A stretch of 46,651 bases of DNA from Bacteroidia bacterium (GCA_009930445.1 RZYD01000001.1:1-46651); one strand, 5' to 3'; shown: positions 9,729 to 18,529, numbered from the stretch's first letter. Made by a program: numbers and translations. Notes: generated from the sequence alone by a model not told the origin.

Positions 9729-10433
9729 ATGAAATTCGAAAAAAAACTAACCCATGGAATCTTGAAACGCCGATATAAGCGATTTTTAGCGGATATTGTG
9801 CTTGATCATGGAGAAGAAGTCGTGGCGCATTGCACGAATTCTGGCAGCATGAAAAGTTGCCTGGAAGAAGGGGCAGAAGTGTACCTCTCCCCGGTCGATG
9901 ATCCATCGAGAAAAACAAAATACACCTGGGAAATGATTAAAATCAACGAAAAATGGGTTGGAATCAACACATCAAATCCGAATGTGCTGGCCTATGAGGC
10001 TATAGTCAACGGCCAGATTCCCGGGCTCAGGCAGTATACAAGCGTTAAACGGGAAGTAAGATTTGATGACAGCCGGTTTGATATTTTTGCAGAAAACGGG
10101 GATGAGAAGTGTTTTATTGAAGTAAAAAACGTAACCTATAAAGAAGGCGATTATGCATTATTTCCGGATGCAGTAACAACACGTGGCCTCAAGCATCTTC
10201 ACACACTGGCAAAAGTAAAGGCAGCAGGATACCGGGCCGTTATGTTGTATATAATTCAACGAACCGACATTATCTATTTCGATACTGCAAATGAAATCGA
10301 CCCTGCCTATTCCGAAGCACTCATCGAGGCCGTAAAAAATGGAGTGGAAGTCATGGCTATCAAAGTACAAGTGACCCCTGAAAGCCTTCAGATCGGGGAT
10401 CGGGTATGCTGGAAACCAAGAAAGAAGGATTAA
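9729..10433 (+). CDS. sfsA: DNA/RNA nuclease SfsA family
   Basis: SfsA-family proteins bind nucleic acid at the N-terminus and carry a PD-(D/E)XK-like nuclease fold. From the ATG at 9729 the product has 234 aa, the usual family length; the in-frame TTG two codons upstream is unlikely. Recognisable blocks are the N-terminal FLADI, the segment HCTNSGSMKSCLEEG, VGINTSNPN, and the nuclease core FIEVKNVTY, followed by FPDAVTTRG. The gene was originally linked to sugar fermentation stimulation in E. coli, but its cellular role remains loosely defined. Its stop codon overlaps that of the convergent rnfA within TTAA at 10430-10433. Confidence 0.92.
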   Translation: MKFEKKLTHGILKRRYKRFLADIVLDHGEEVVAHCTNSGSMKSCLEEGAEVYLSPVDDPSRKTKYTWEMIKINEKWVGINTSNPNVLAYEAIVNGQIPGLRQYTSVKREVRFDDSRFDIFAENGDEKCFIEVKNVTYKEGDYALFPDAVTTRGLKHLHTLAKVKAAGYRAVMLYIIQRTDIIYFDTANEIDPAYSEALIEAVKNGVEVMAIKVQVTPESLQIGDRVCWKPRKKD

Positions 10434-11002
10434 ACCAAACCCGAGAAGCCCATAAAAGCCAAGGCCAGAATTCCTGCAACCAGTAAGGCAATAGGAACAC
10501 CACGCATTCCTTTTGGAACATCCATTACATCGAGATGTTCGCGAATACCGGCAAAAATGATAAGCGCAAGCCCGAAGCCAATGGCATTGGCAATAGCATA
10601 AACAACGCCTTCGCCCAGGTTAAGGTCTTTCTGGATGGTGAGCAATGCTACACCTAACACGGCACAGTTGGTGGTAATCAAAGGAAGAAAAATACCCAAA
10701 GCCTGATATAAGGAAGGGCTGGCTTTTTTAAGCACAATTTCCACCATTTGCACTAATGAGGCAATGACCAGAATGAAGCAAATGGTTTGCAGAAAATCCA
10801 GTTCAAGCGGGATAAGAATATAGTGTGACAGCAACCAGGTAACGATGGTTGCCAGGGTCATCACAAACAAAACGGCTCCGGCCATTCCGACTGAAGTTTC
10901 AACTTTTTTTGAAACTCCAAGAAAAGGGCAAATGCCTAAAAATTGTGCAAGCACAATATTGTTAACAAAAATTGCGGAGATAAGAATGATCAAATATTGC
11001 AT
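10430..11002 (-). CDS. rnfA: Rnf complex subunit RnfA
   Basis: This is an integral membrane subunit (190 aa, about six hydrophobic helices) of the ion-translocating ferredoxin:NAD+ oxidoreductase. It begins with the family-typical MQYLIILISAIFVNNIVLAQFLGICPFLG, shortened here to its key features: FVNN and a C-P pair that, in the paralogous RnfA/RnfE family, helps hold a membrane-embedded Fe-S cluster. The central NCAVLGVAL motif repeats this pattern on the opposite side. It is the last gene of the rnfBCDGEA operon, 19 bases after rnfE. No terminator is seen between it and the convergent sfsA. Confidence 0.95.
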   Translation of the reverse strand: MQYLIILISAIFVNNIVLAQFLGICPFLGVSKKVETSVGMAGAVLFVMTLATIVTWLLSHYILIPLELDFLQTICFILVIASLVQMVEIVLKKASPSLYQALGIFLPLITTNCAVLGVALLTIQKDLNLGEGVVYAIANAIGFGLALIIFAGIREHLDVMDVPKGMRGVPIALLVAGILALAFMGFSGLV

Positions 11003-11021
11003 AACACGTTGATTTTAAAGG

Positions 11022-11609
11022 TTAAGCATTCCGTTTTGTAATACGGGTCATGAGAGCAATCAAATAGCTCAGTGCAATGAAAGCCCCGGGAGCGAGCACA
11101 AATACGAGCATTCCATCGCCCGCCAAAAATTTCATTCCAAAAAAAGAACCACTGCCAAGCATTTCGCGAACAGCACCTAAAAGAGTCAGCGCAAAGGCAA
11201 AACCCAGCCCCATGCCCAAACCATCAATAACAGAGGATCCGACACCATTCTTGGAGGCAAAAGCTTCAGCGCGTCCCAGCACAATACAGTTTACGACAAT
11301 AAGGGGAATAAAAAGGCCGAGTTGTGCATGCAGTGGGGGCAGATAAGCGGCCATAGCCAGATCTACGATGGTCACAAACGAAGCAATAATAACAATAAAA
11401 ACGGGAATTCGGACCTTATCGGGTACTACGTTTTTAACCAATGAAATTACCAGATTCGACATAACGAGCACAAAGGTTGTCGCCAACCCCATCCCCATTC
11501 CGTTAATGGCCGATGTGGTTACACCCAGGGTTGGACACATTCCCAAAAGGAGAACAAAAACCGGATTTTCTTTTAAAAATCCTTTTGTAAAATTTTTCCA
11601 TTGATTCAT
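11022..11609 (-). CDS. rnfE: Rnf complex subunit RnfE
   Basis: RnfE is a 195-aa membrane subunit and a paralogue of RnfA; the two pair in the membrane core of Rnf and carry a shared Fe-S cluster. The N-terminal LLGMCPTLGVTTSAINGMGMG and the central VVNCIVLGRAEAFAS motifs contain the conserved cysteines. The ATG overlaps the rnfG stop codon by four bases (ATGA), and GGAGG lies just upstream, so translation is probably coupled. The C-terminus is basic (RITKRNA), as expected for a cytoplasmic end. The length is close to the family's usual size. Confidence 0.95.
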   Translation of the reverse strand: MNQWKNFTKGFLKENPVFVLLLGMCPTLGVTTSAINGMGMGLATTFVLVMSNLVISLVKNVVPDKVRIPVFIVIIASFVTIVDLAMAAYLPPLHAQLGLFIPLIVVNCIVLGRAEAFASKNGVGSSVIDGLGMGLGFAFALTLLGAVREMLGSGSFFGMKFLAGDGMLVFVLAPGAFIALSYLIALMTRITKRNA

Positions 11610-12187
11610 TGGTTACCTCCTTCCGTTTCATAAGCTGTCCAGGCACGCTGCATTGCATCGCAAAATGCCCGGGAACTGATGGTTGCGGCGGTTATGGCAT
11701 CGACATTCCCTCCGTCTTTTTTTACTTTCAAAATATACTCATTGGGATGTTTCCCTTTAAACTGAAGACTAAAATCCGACTTTGACTGATCCATTTTATC
11801 TCCCAGTCCCGGTGTTTCTTTATGATCAAGAACGGCCGTATTATAGATTTCACCGGAAGGCAGAAATCCGACCATAACTGAAATGCGTCCGGAAAAGCCA
11901 TTATCAGTATAGGTTTCGATTGCAGTTCCTACGAGTTTATTGTCTTTTGTAGCGATGTAAAAGGTAAGGGAATCATTGCCTTGCGCCGGAGTTACTTGCT
12001 TTTTGGTATACTGATCATAGGCAGGAACAACTTTGGCTATGGCTTCCTGTAATTTGGCGGCTTTAGCCGTTTCGATAGGTTCTTTAGTGGCAGTATAAAC
12101 TGCGCCAAGAGCCAATGCAGCGATGGCAGTGAATAGAAACATCACCAGCACCATATTAATAAATGTTGATTCTAATTTTTTAGCCAT
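11606..12187 (-). CDS. rnfG: Rnf complex flavoprotein subunit RnfG
   Basis: RnfG is a single-span membrane protein whose periplasmic domain carries a covalently bound FMN. I place the start at the ATG at 12187 (MAKKLEST), which has a strong GGAGG at 12197-12201; a longer frame runs upstream within rnfD but lacks support. The product has 193 aa with a membrane helix at about 11-32. HKETPGLGDKM at 122-132 is a family hallmark. The flavinylation site is normally of the type D-x-x-(S/T)-G-A-T; here it reads DAITAAT at 163-169, with Ala in place of Gly and Thr169 as probable attachment site. It overlaps rnfD by eight bases. Confidence 0.92.
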   Translation of the reverse strand: MAKKLESTFINMVLVMFLFTAIAALALGAVYTATKEPIETAKAAKLQEAIAKVVPAYDQYTKKQVTPAQGNDSLTFYIATKDNKLVGTAIETYTDNGFSGRISVMVGFLPSGEIYNTAVLDHKETPGLGDKMDQSKSDFSLQFKGKHPNEYILKVKKDGGNVDAITAATISSRAFCDAMQRAWTAYETEGGNQ

Positions 12188-13178
12188 TTTTAACAACCTC
12201 CCCAAATAGTTTTGGTTTAAATGCTTTATCGATAAGTGGTACAAAAGCATTCATAATAAGAATTGCAAAAGATACACCTTCCGGATAGGCGCCCCAGATT
12301 CGTATCAGGATAGTTAAGACCCCGCCACCGATGCCAAAAACAATTTGTCCGGCACGGCTCATAGGGGATGTTACCATATCGGTGGCCATAAAGATAGCAC
12401 CGAGCAACATTCCGCCAGTGAGCAGATGGAAAAGCGGGTCTGCATAGGAAGATGGATCAATCAGCCAGAAGATGCCTGAGAGTAATGCAGCGGAACCCAA
12501 AAATGCTAGGGGGATTTCCCATGTGATGATTTTTCTGAAAAGCATAAAGAGTCCGCCGATAAGCAGGGCGATGGCTGATATTTCACCTAATGAGCCCCCC
12601 ATGCTACCCATCAGGTAACTGATGTAATCGGGTTGGGCAATAACACCATGTTCGGCCAGTTGTCCAAGCGGTGTGGGGCCGGTTACAGAATCGAGTAGAG
12701 ATTGATCAATTCCATTAAAAAACAAACTGCTTCGTGAAACCATTGCCTTTGGCCAAGTGGTCATCTGAACAGGAAACGAGATAAGGAGAAAAACACGCCC
12801 TACCAGTGCCGGGTTAAAAATATTTTTTCCAATTCCGCCGAATGACATTTTTCCCATTCCAATGGCCACCAGAGCCCCAATAATAACCATGTACCACGGG
12901 AGTCCGGAAGGAACATTAAGTGCAAGTAAAACGCCAGTTAAAAGAGCCGAAAAATCGCCTGTTGTATTTTCGCCTTTAATAAGATACTTCTGAATGAGGT
13001 ACTCGAAAAGTACACACGATGCAATAGCAATTACTAATACTTTTAAGGCACCCAGCCCAAAAAAATAGAGTGAAACCAACACAGCAGGAAGGAGAGCAAT
13101 GTTCACGCCAAGCATGATTTTGGATACGGATTGGTCTCCGTGAATATGGGGAGAACCACTAACTTTTAGTATACTCAT
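12180..13178 (-). CDS. rnfD: Rnf complex membrane flavoprotein RnfD
   Basis: RnfD is a polytopic membrane subunit of 332 aa, homologous to NqrB, that carries a covalently attached FMN and is thought to lie on the ion path. The N-terminus has the typical SGSPHIHGDQSVSKIMLGV block. GGIGKNIFNPALVGR at about 114-128 is characteristic. The flavin attachment region reads VTGPTPLG at 165-172, so Thr169 is the likely FMN site; the usual motif is (S/T)GATPL, and Pro replaces Ala here. Three bases separate it from rnfC upstream, and its end overlaps rnfG. Confidence 0.94.
   Translation of the reverse strand: MSILKVSGSPHIHGDQSVSKIMLGVNIALLPAVLVSLYFFGLGALKVLVIAIASCVLFEYLIQKYLIKGENTTGDFSALLTGVLLALNVPSGLPWYMVIIGALVAIGMGKMSFGGIGKNIFNPALVGRVFLLISFPVQMTTWPKAMVSRSSLFFNGIDQSLLDSVTGPTPLGQLAEHGVIAQPDYISYLMGSMGGSLGEISAIALLIGGLFMLFRKIITWEIPLAFLGSAALLSGIFWLIDPSSYADPLFHLLTGGMLLGAIFMATDMVTSPMSRAGQIVFGIGGGVLTILIRIWGAYPEGVSFAILIMNAFVPLIDKAFKPKLFGEVVKNG
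12197..12201 (-). promoter_or_regulatory. Shine-Dalgarno sequence deciding the rnfG start
   Basis: GGAGG lies nine bases upstream of the ATG at 12187 and within the last codons of rnfD. It supports the 193-aa RnfG form over a longer in-frame extension. Confidence 0.65.
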
Positions 13179-13181
13179 AGC

Positions 13182-14513
13182 TTATTTTTTTCCTCTGTTT
13201 CGAATAATTAGACCCACAGTTTGTTTCCCAACGCGCATATAATCGAGTAATGGCCTTGCCGATGGGCACACAAACTGGCATGACCCACATTCAATACAAT
13301 CCATGACATGTGATTTTTCGGTCTCTTCCCATTTTTGGTGGGCGGCAAGCAAAGCAATATGATAGGGCATGAGGCCCATCGGACAAGCCTGTACACATTT
13401 TGCACAACGTATACAGGTTAGTGTTTCAGGACGGGTACTATCTTCTTCCGGTAGGACAAGAATTCCTGACGTTCCTTTGGATACGGGAATATCTGTCTGG
13501 GTCAAGGCTTTTCCCATCATGGGGCCACCGCTAATAATTTTTCCGGAATTTTCGGGCAAACCACCGGCTTTTTCCAGCAGTTCGCCAATGGGAGTACCGA
13601 TACGGGTGAGGAGATTAGCGGGTTTTGCTAGTGATTTGCCAGTCACGGTTACCACACGCTCAAATAAGGGTTTATTTTTCTGGACGGCCTCATACACGGC
13701 CAATGCAGTACCGGAATTATTCACCACGGCACCCACTTCAATCGGAAGTTTTCCGGAAGGGACTTCCCGGTTAATCAACGCCTTAATTAGCTGTTTTTCA
13801 GCACCCTGTGGATATTTTATCTGTAACGGATGAATGGTAATACCCGAAAATTCAGCGGCTAAGGAAGTCAAATGGGCAATAGCATCAGGCTTATTATTTT
13901 CGATTCCCACCATGGCTTTGTTCGTGTCGAGGGCTTTCATTAGAATACTGACACCAATAAGCATCTCCTCTCCTCTTTCGAGCATCACCCGATGATCAGA
14001 GGTAAGATACGGTTCGCATTCCACACCATTAATCAGCAGAACGTCACATTTTTTTCCATCAGGGATCATAAGTTTTACATGGGTAGGAAATGTGGCGCCA
14101 CCTAGGCCTACTATTCCGCTTTCTTTTATCCGGGCAATAATTTCCGGTTTACTCAGTGTAATTTCACGCACAATTTCCGGTGTCCGGTCGATAGATTCCT
14201 CCCATTCATCACCCTCCACGCCAACAATTATCATCTGACGTTTATATCCGCTGGTATCCATCCAGTGATCAATTTTTTCAATTTTGCCTGAAACGGAGGA
14301 ATGAATATGGGCCGAAATAAAAGATTCACCTTTTGCCAGCAAAGTACCTACTTTAACGGTATCTCCTTTCTGAACCACAGGTTTTGCTGGTGCACCCAGA
14401 TGTTGACCAACGGGAATAAAGGCTTTTTTGGGTATGGGCATCACCTCGATCGGCGCATTTGCGGCGATTTTGTTTTCTGCGGGGTGTACTCCGCCTTTGG
14501 AAAATGTTTTCAA
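13182..14513 (-). CDS. rnfC: Rnf complex electron-input subunit RnfC
   Basis: RnfC is the peripheral subunit that binds NAD(H) and FMN and passes electrons between NAD and the Fe-S chain. It has 443 aa, typical of the short RnfC type without the long C-terminal repeats seen in some Proteobacteria. An N-terminal RnfC-like barrel is followed by the nucleotide-binding GLGGATFPTHVK at 136-147 and NGVECEPYLTSDHR at 162-175. Two [4Fe-4S] motifs are visible: C367, C370, C373, C377 and C406, C409, C412, C416. The gene sits 49 bases after rnfB and three bases before rnfD. Confidence 0.95.
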   Translation of the reverse strand: MKTFSKGGVHPAENKIAANAPIEVMPIPKKAFIPVGQHLGAPAKPVVQKGDTVKVGTLLAKGESFISAHIHSSVSGKIEKIDHWMDTSGYKRQMIIVGVEGDEWEESIDRTPEIVREITLSKPEIIARIKESGIVGLGGATFPTHVKLMIPDGKKCDVLLINGVECEPYLTSDHRVMLERGEEMLIGVSILMKALDTNKAMVGIENNKPDAIAHLTSLAAEFSGITIHPLQIKYPQGAEKQLIKALINREVPSGKLPIEVGAVVNNSGTALAVYEAVQKNKPLFERVVTVTGKSLAKPANLLTRIGTPIGELLEKAGGLPENSGKIISGGPMMGKALTQTDIPVSKGTSGILVLPEEDSTRPETLTCIRCAKCVQACPMGLMPYHIALLAAHQKWEETEKSHVMDCIECGSCQFVCPSARPLLDYMRVGKQTVGLIIRNRGKK

Positions 14514-14562
14514 GGTGTTATTGTTTTATGTTATAATTTGTTTTCATTACTAAGGATAACCA

Positions 14563-15426
14563 TTAAACCGTTGCAGATTCCACAGGGGCTGTTTCTTTGG
14601 GCTTTTGGGGCGGAAAATTCAATTCAAGAATGGCGCCAGTGGGGCATTCAGAAACACATTTCCGGCAAAGTTTACACTTTTCATAATCAATATACGCCAG
14701 GTTATTCGTTAGCGTAATGGCGTCGAAAGGACAAACCTTAACACATTTTCCGCATCCGATACAGGCTACAGCGCAATTCTTCTTAGCCGGCGCCCCTTTT
14801 TCAGTGTTGACACATGAAACAAAAATTCGTTTGTCTTTTTTCCCTTTATGACGTAATTCGATAATATGGCGTGGGCATGCTTTAACGCAAGCGCCACAGG
14901 CCACACATTTTTCGTCGCTAACCACTGGCAGCCCGGTTTCCTCATCGATCCGGATGGCATCGAAAGTACAGGCCGTTACGCAATCGCCTAAACCAAGGCA
15001 ACCGTTGGGGCATCCACTTTCGCCGGCATAAAGGCTGTGTGCGAAGGCGCAGCTTGACGGTCCGTCGTACTGCACTTTTGCGACTGCATTCGTTCTCGAA
15101 CCATTACATCGCACAACGGCAATCATCGGGATAGATTCTTCGGCCTGAAGACCCAATGCTTCACCAATTTTGTTCATTACATCCGAACCACCGGCAGGGC
15201 AGTTAAACCCTTCGAGGGTTCCGGCTTTAACTATGGCTTCGGCCAGGCTTCGGCATCCGGCAAAACCACAGCCACCGCAATTGGCACCCGGCAAAATTTC
15301 ATTCACCACATCGATGCGCGGATCTTCAACTACTTTGAACTTTTGCGCGATAAAATAGAGGATAACGGCAGCGGCAATGCTAATCGCCCCTAAAGATACT
15401 ACCGCATAAAGAATCACATTATTCAC
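14563..15426 (-). CDS. rnfB: Rnf complex ferredoxin-like subunit RnfB
   Basis: RnfB receives electrons from reduced ferredoxin and relays them through several Fe-S clusters. I choose the GTG at 15426 (287 aa) rather than the ATG at 15510: AAGGAG lies seven bases upstream of the GTG, the protein then starts directly with the expected membrane helix (about 4-26), and a promoter-like -7 element lies between the two starts. Residues C50, C53, C58 and C76 form the N-terminal [4Fe-4S] site (GANCGGCGFAGC). Further ferredoxin-type CxxCxxCxxxCP motifs centre near 173-184, 222-232 and 251-261, and another cysteine set lies at 139-153. It is the first rnf gene. Confidence 0.93.
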   Translation of the reverse strand: MNNVILYAVVSLGAISIAAAVILYFIAQKFKVVEDPRIDVVNEILPGANCGGCGFAGCRSLAEAIVKAGTLEGFNCPAGGSDVMNKIGEALGLQAEESIPMIAVVRCNGSRTNAVAKVQYDGPSSCAFAHSLYAGESGCPNGCLGLGDCVTACTFDAIRIDEETGLPVVSDEKCVACGACVKACPRHIIELRHKGKKDKRIFVSCVNTEKGAPAKKNCAVACIGCGKCVKVCPFDAITLTNNLAYIDYEKCKLCRKCVSECPTGAILELNFPPQKPKETAPVESATV

Positions 15427-15433
15427 AATAATT

Positions 15434-15439
15434 CTCCTT
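15434..15439 (-). promoter_or_regulatory. Shine-Dalgarno sequence deciding the rnfB GTG start
   Basis: AAGGAG lies seven bases upstream of the GTG at 15426. It is one of the few strong ribosome-binding sites in the window and supports a GTG start. Confidence 0.65.
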
Positions 15440-15464
15440 TTTTGGTATTCGTTTGATGGAGTGA

Positions 15465-15472
15465 CAAAATTA
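15465..15472 (-). promoter_or_regulatory. Candidate -7 element of the rnf operon
   Basis: On the minus strand TAATTTTG matches TAnnTTTG and lies 38 bases upstream of the rnfB GTG. No TTG is found at the right distance upstream. A terminator just upstream (15566-15598) makes a separate rnf promoter necessary. Confidence 0.4.
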
Positions 15473-15565
15473 TAAAACCTTTGGAATAAATCACTTTTTA
15501 CCCCAATCATTCCGCGATAAGTTAATACACTAATAATCAGAATCTTAAAAATGCAGAGAATAGGA

Positions 15566-15598
15566 TAAAAAAAATCAGTGGCTTAATACCACTGATTT
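15566..15598 (-). terminator. Intrinsic terminator of the 784-aa T9SS protein gene
   Basis: A perfect 10-bp stem (AAATCAGTGG / CCACTGATTT) with a seven-base loop is followed, on the minus strand, by a run of T. It lies about 100 bases after the stop codon at 15701 and separates that gene from rnfB. Confidence 0.8.
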
Positions 15599-15700
15599 CC
15601 AATATTTTAATATCTTTATTTAGAATTAATCTAAATTTTAACAGGTAATGAACAATTTCTGTTCATAAGTTTTGTGGCGCAATGATAGAGCCGGAAAGAA

Positions 15701-18055
15701 TTATTTTTTTATGAGTTTTTTCATAATAATATGCGTCCCGGTTTGTATTTTAACGAGGTAAATTCCCTGAGGTATTTCGGTAAAATCCACTTCGTAAAGG
15801 CTCTCCTCATAGGGTTTAGCCTCGAAATAATACAGTACTTTACCATGTGTATCGGAAATTACCACGGTTGCGCCTGTTGATTCCGGGCTAACAGAAATAC
15901 GGGCGTTGTGGGTAACCGGATTTGGCGTTATAAAGATTTCAGGGAGCGATTCCAGTTTTTCCAGTCCGACACAGGGGTCAATTGTAAGCATTAACTGATC
16001 GTTGTACGACTGAATACAAGGAGCGATTGCATAACCAAAGAGGCGTAGGCGGGCCTGACCGGTTGCGATGTCTTGTGGTCCCGGGAAATAGGTAGTGGTA
16101 AGGCTGAATGGATCTTGAAAATATCCGTCTCCATCCGTTTTCCATTCAATGGAAGCCGCATTTTCTGATGATCCGTTTACAGTTAAAATATCGGTTTGAC
16201 AAATCGTTGTGTCGTTTCCAGCAGTAGTGTGTGGAAGTTTTTGAATGGTAAGGAACATGGCATCTGAAGTGGTGCCGGTTTCGCCATACCCTTCGGCAGT
16301 AACGGTAAGAATAACCGTGCCATTGTCAATATCTTCATTTCCACGCATATAGTCGGTATGAAGCATTGCTGCTGTTGGCAGAAAACGGCCATCGCCATTG
16401 GTTTCCCACATAATGGATTTAAAATATTTTCCGGAGGCAGACTGGGTATCATAGATAACATTTTCACAAATCACAGTATCCGGTCCGGCAGATATCTCAG
16501 GCATTTTTGGTGGTCCGAAGGTAAAGGAGAATATCCGGGTTTTCCATCCCGATCCGAGATATTCATTGGTATGCCAGAAGACAGAGTCATTCACCGGGTC
16601 GACCGACATGTTGCTGTAGTCGCCCCAGCGGCTTATTCCATTTTGGGATGCCGTACCGGGGATAGCTTCCATTTCCGCGAAAGTCATTTCTCCCGGGGGA
16701 TCGGTTGCAGCACGGCCCGTGTAGCGAATGGAGGGGAAAACATCGGCATTGGAGACCGTGTAACCCAGAGCAATATCGCCATTTGCATTCATTGCAATAC
16801 TCCCCATCCAGCGATTGAGCCCGTCGCCAGGGGCGAAAGTGCCTTCCTGAAACAATTCCCATTGCATAGCAGATTTCCGGAATTCATACCAACGGATTCC
16901 GGCTACGCCTCCTGCATTCACCGTATGGTTCAGCACCATAGCCTGGTGGGTTCCCATATTCCGGTATTGAAGCCGATACATCAGCATATTGGAAAGTGCA
17001 TCAAGTTCCTGCGTTGTGTTAGGTTGGGCAATCCCCCAGATATTATTGTTGTAATAGCTCACAGGCAGGCTGTAGGCAAAACTAAAATCAGTATTTTCTG
17101 TATTGTCCCAATCGACAACAAACGTATAGAAATCCATATCATTATCATCACCCCGGGTAATAAAAACCCCTGGTTCCCCATCCGGTGGGGCAATGCCGTC
17201 ACAATCTGCGGGTTGCATTGAAAATCCTGCCCATGAATTCATTTCGAAATAAGCCATTTGAGCATCCGGGTCACCGGCAAGCATTGCATCACGTTCATAC
17301 GCATGGGCACCAATTCCTACAAATCCCCCATTAAAATTATTGGTGGTCATAAAATACGCATTATTCCAGATTCCAAATTTTGGATAGTCGATAAAAACAT
17401 CATATTCGAATGCGTACCTGTACCACTCGCCTAATGGGTCGGGTGTGGCTGAGATAGCCACCAGTTCATAATATTTACCGTTTCCAACATTAATAGCAAA
17501 CTGACTGGCGAGCCAACGGTCGGCCATATCATCATAAAGAATTATGGGATCTCCATCGTTGGAGCCCGTCCAGGGGCCTATAAATCCCTGCCATAGCGTG
17601 CTGTTATCCACCGGACCATAGAGCAGATTTCCGTCTTTGTCCCATACTGCAAACGATAGATTGATCATTTGCATATAATGATTTGGACCAACATCGCCGT
17701 CAGTATCCGGGGGATACACACCGTTCACATTGCTTATCCCTGCGATGTTCACTTCAGGTCCTCTGGCTGTTCGTTCGCCCTGTGTCATTTGCAGCGTTGC
17801 ATCAAATTTCGGAGCCATCATATTGTCCTGATTATTCTCGAAGCTCATTTCCACCGAAGGGTTTTTTATTCCCAATTTTTTCCACCCACGCTCTCTATAA
17901 TAGGGTTCAATTGCCTGCATACTTCGAAGTTCGGGAGTTTTATCAAAATAGTAAGCTTTTGCGATTACCTTGGTTTTAACTGGATTATCCTGACCAAAAA
18001 CCATCATGCTGGACCCCATAATCAGAATCAAAAAATAAAATAGTTTACTCTTCAT
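15701..18055 (-). CDS. Secreted protein with T9SS C-terminal sorting domain, 784 aa
   Basis: The protein has an N-terminal signal peptide (cleavage probably after VFG, before Q22). Residues of about 100-515 form one large, probably beta-propeller-like region; YPPDTDGDVGPNHYMQMIN near 114-132 is a recognisable block, and I know no enzymatic motif there. Two tandem Ig/PKD-like repeats follow at about 519-605 and 608-692. Each has the form AG-x-DT-x-IC near its start and a W-x-T-(N/D)-GDG-x-F core. The last 75 residues, from ITPNPV, are a type A T9SS sorting domain ending with a basic tail (MKKLIKK). It should be exported through the outer membrane and attached or released. Its function is unknown. 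It lies between an RseC-family gene and rnfB. Confidence 0.85.
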   Translation of the reverse strand: MKSKLFYFLILIMGSSMMVFGQDNPVKTKVIAKAYYFDKTPELRSMQAIEPYYRERGWKKLGIKNPSVEMSFENNQDNMMAPKFDATLQMTQGERTARGPEVNIAGISNVNGVYPPDTDGDVGPNHYMQMINLSFAVWDKDGNLLYGPVDNSTLWQGFIGPWTGSNDGDPIILYDDMADRWLASQFAINVGNGKYYELVAISATPDPLGEWYRYAFEYDVFIDYPKFGIWNNAYFMTTNNFNGGFVGIGAHAYERDAMLAGDPDAQMAYFEMNSWAGFSMQPADCDGIAPPDGEPGVFITRGDDNDMDFYTFVVDWDNTENTDFSFAYSLPVSYYNNNIWGIAQPNTTQELDALSNMLMYRLQYRNMGTHQAMVLNHTVNAGGVAGIRWYEFRKSAMQWELFQEGTFAPGDGLNRWMGSIAMNANGDIALGYTVSNADVFPSIRYTGRAATDPPGEMTFAEMEAIPGTASQNGISRWGDYSNMSVDPVNDSVFWHTNEYLGSGWKTRIFSFTFGPPKMPEISAGPDTVICENVIYDTQSASGKYFKSIMWETNGDGRFLPTAAMLHTDYMRGNEDIDNGTVILTVTAEGYGETGTTSDAMFLTIQKLPHTTAGNDTTICQTDILTVNGSSENAASIEWKTDGDGYFQDPFSLTTTYFPGPQDIATGQARLRLFGYAIAPCIQSYNDQLMLTIDPCVGLEKLESLPEIFITPNPVTHNARISVSPESTGATVVISDTHGKVLYYFEAKPYEESLYEVDFTEIPQGIYLVKIQTGTHIIMKKLIKK

Positions 18056-18100
18056 AATTAAAATTATAGATATGTATTAACTTTGTAAACAATAAACACG

Positions 18101-18529
18101 CTATTCGTCAAATGGTTCCAGCTCAAAATAAAACTTCTTTTTCAATCCGGGTTTTAATTTCGACAGGATAATATAGTATGGAATCATTGCGGCAAGCCCA
18201 AGCAAAGCGGCAAGCCCTTCTTTTTTTGTTAGCCCCAATACCGTAAAAAGTACTGCCATTAAGATAAGGAATGGAATCAAATAGCCGGCTATAACGGCTT
18301 TTATACCCATGGAGGTCAGCATAGTAACATTCACTTTCTGGCCTTCGTGCAGCTCCAGGTTCCGGGTATTTTCCACTTCAATAATTTTCTCCTGCAGGTC
18401 GGACATACCACATGCCCCTTTTGCATGACATTCGGCGCAGGCACTTTTTGAAAGAATTTTCACCATGGGCTTTCCCTCTGTAATGCTAGTGATAATCCCT
18501 TCATGTTTAATAATATCATCATTTTTCAT
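18101..18529 (-). CDS. rseC: RseC/MucC-family (SoxR-reducing-system) membrane protein
   Basis: The product has 142 aa from the ATG at 18529; the frame continues to a TTG two codons upstream, which I reject. An N-terminal cytoplasmic domain carries three cysteines, C31, C34 and C40 (SACAECHAKGACGM), a family hallmark. Two membrane helices follow at about 77-97 and 102-121, then a basic C-terminal tail. In gammaproteobacteria RseC acts with Rsx/Rnf in reducing SoxR. In Bacteroidota the gene commonly lies immediately upstream of rnfB, suggesting a role in Rnf assembly or electron transfer. Here it is separated from rnfB by a large secreted-protein gene and a terminator. The length is usual. Confidence 0.85.
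   Translation of the reverse strand: MKNDDIIKHEGIITSITEGKPMVKILSKSACAECHAKGACGMSDLQEKIIEVENTRNLELHEGQKVNVTMLTSMGIKAVIAGYLIPFLILMAVLFTVLGLTKKEGLAALLGLAAMIPYYIILSKLKPGLKKKFYFELEPFDE

Noticed and set aside
12188..12250. Longer RnfG frame
   Set aside because: It overlaps rnfD by about 70 bases without a ribosome-binding site, whereas the ATG at 12187 has GGAGG upstream.
15427..15510. Longer RnfB beginning at the ATG at 15510
   Set aside because: It adds 28 residues before the expected N-terminal helix, crosses a -7 element, and the GTG at 15426 has a strong ribosome-binding site.
16358..17221. Long open frame (287 codons) antisense to the 784-aa secreted protein
   Set aside because: It lies entirely inside a well-supported gene and its translation has no recognisable domain; it is a shadow of the codon pattern on the other strand.
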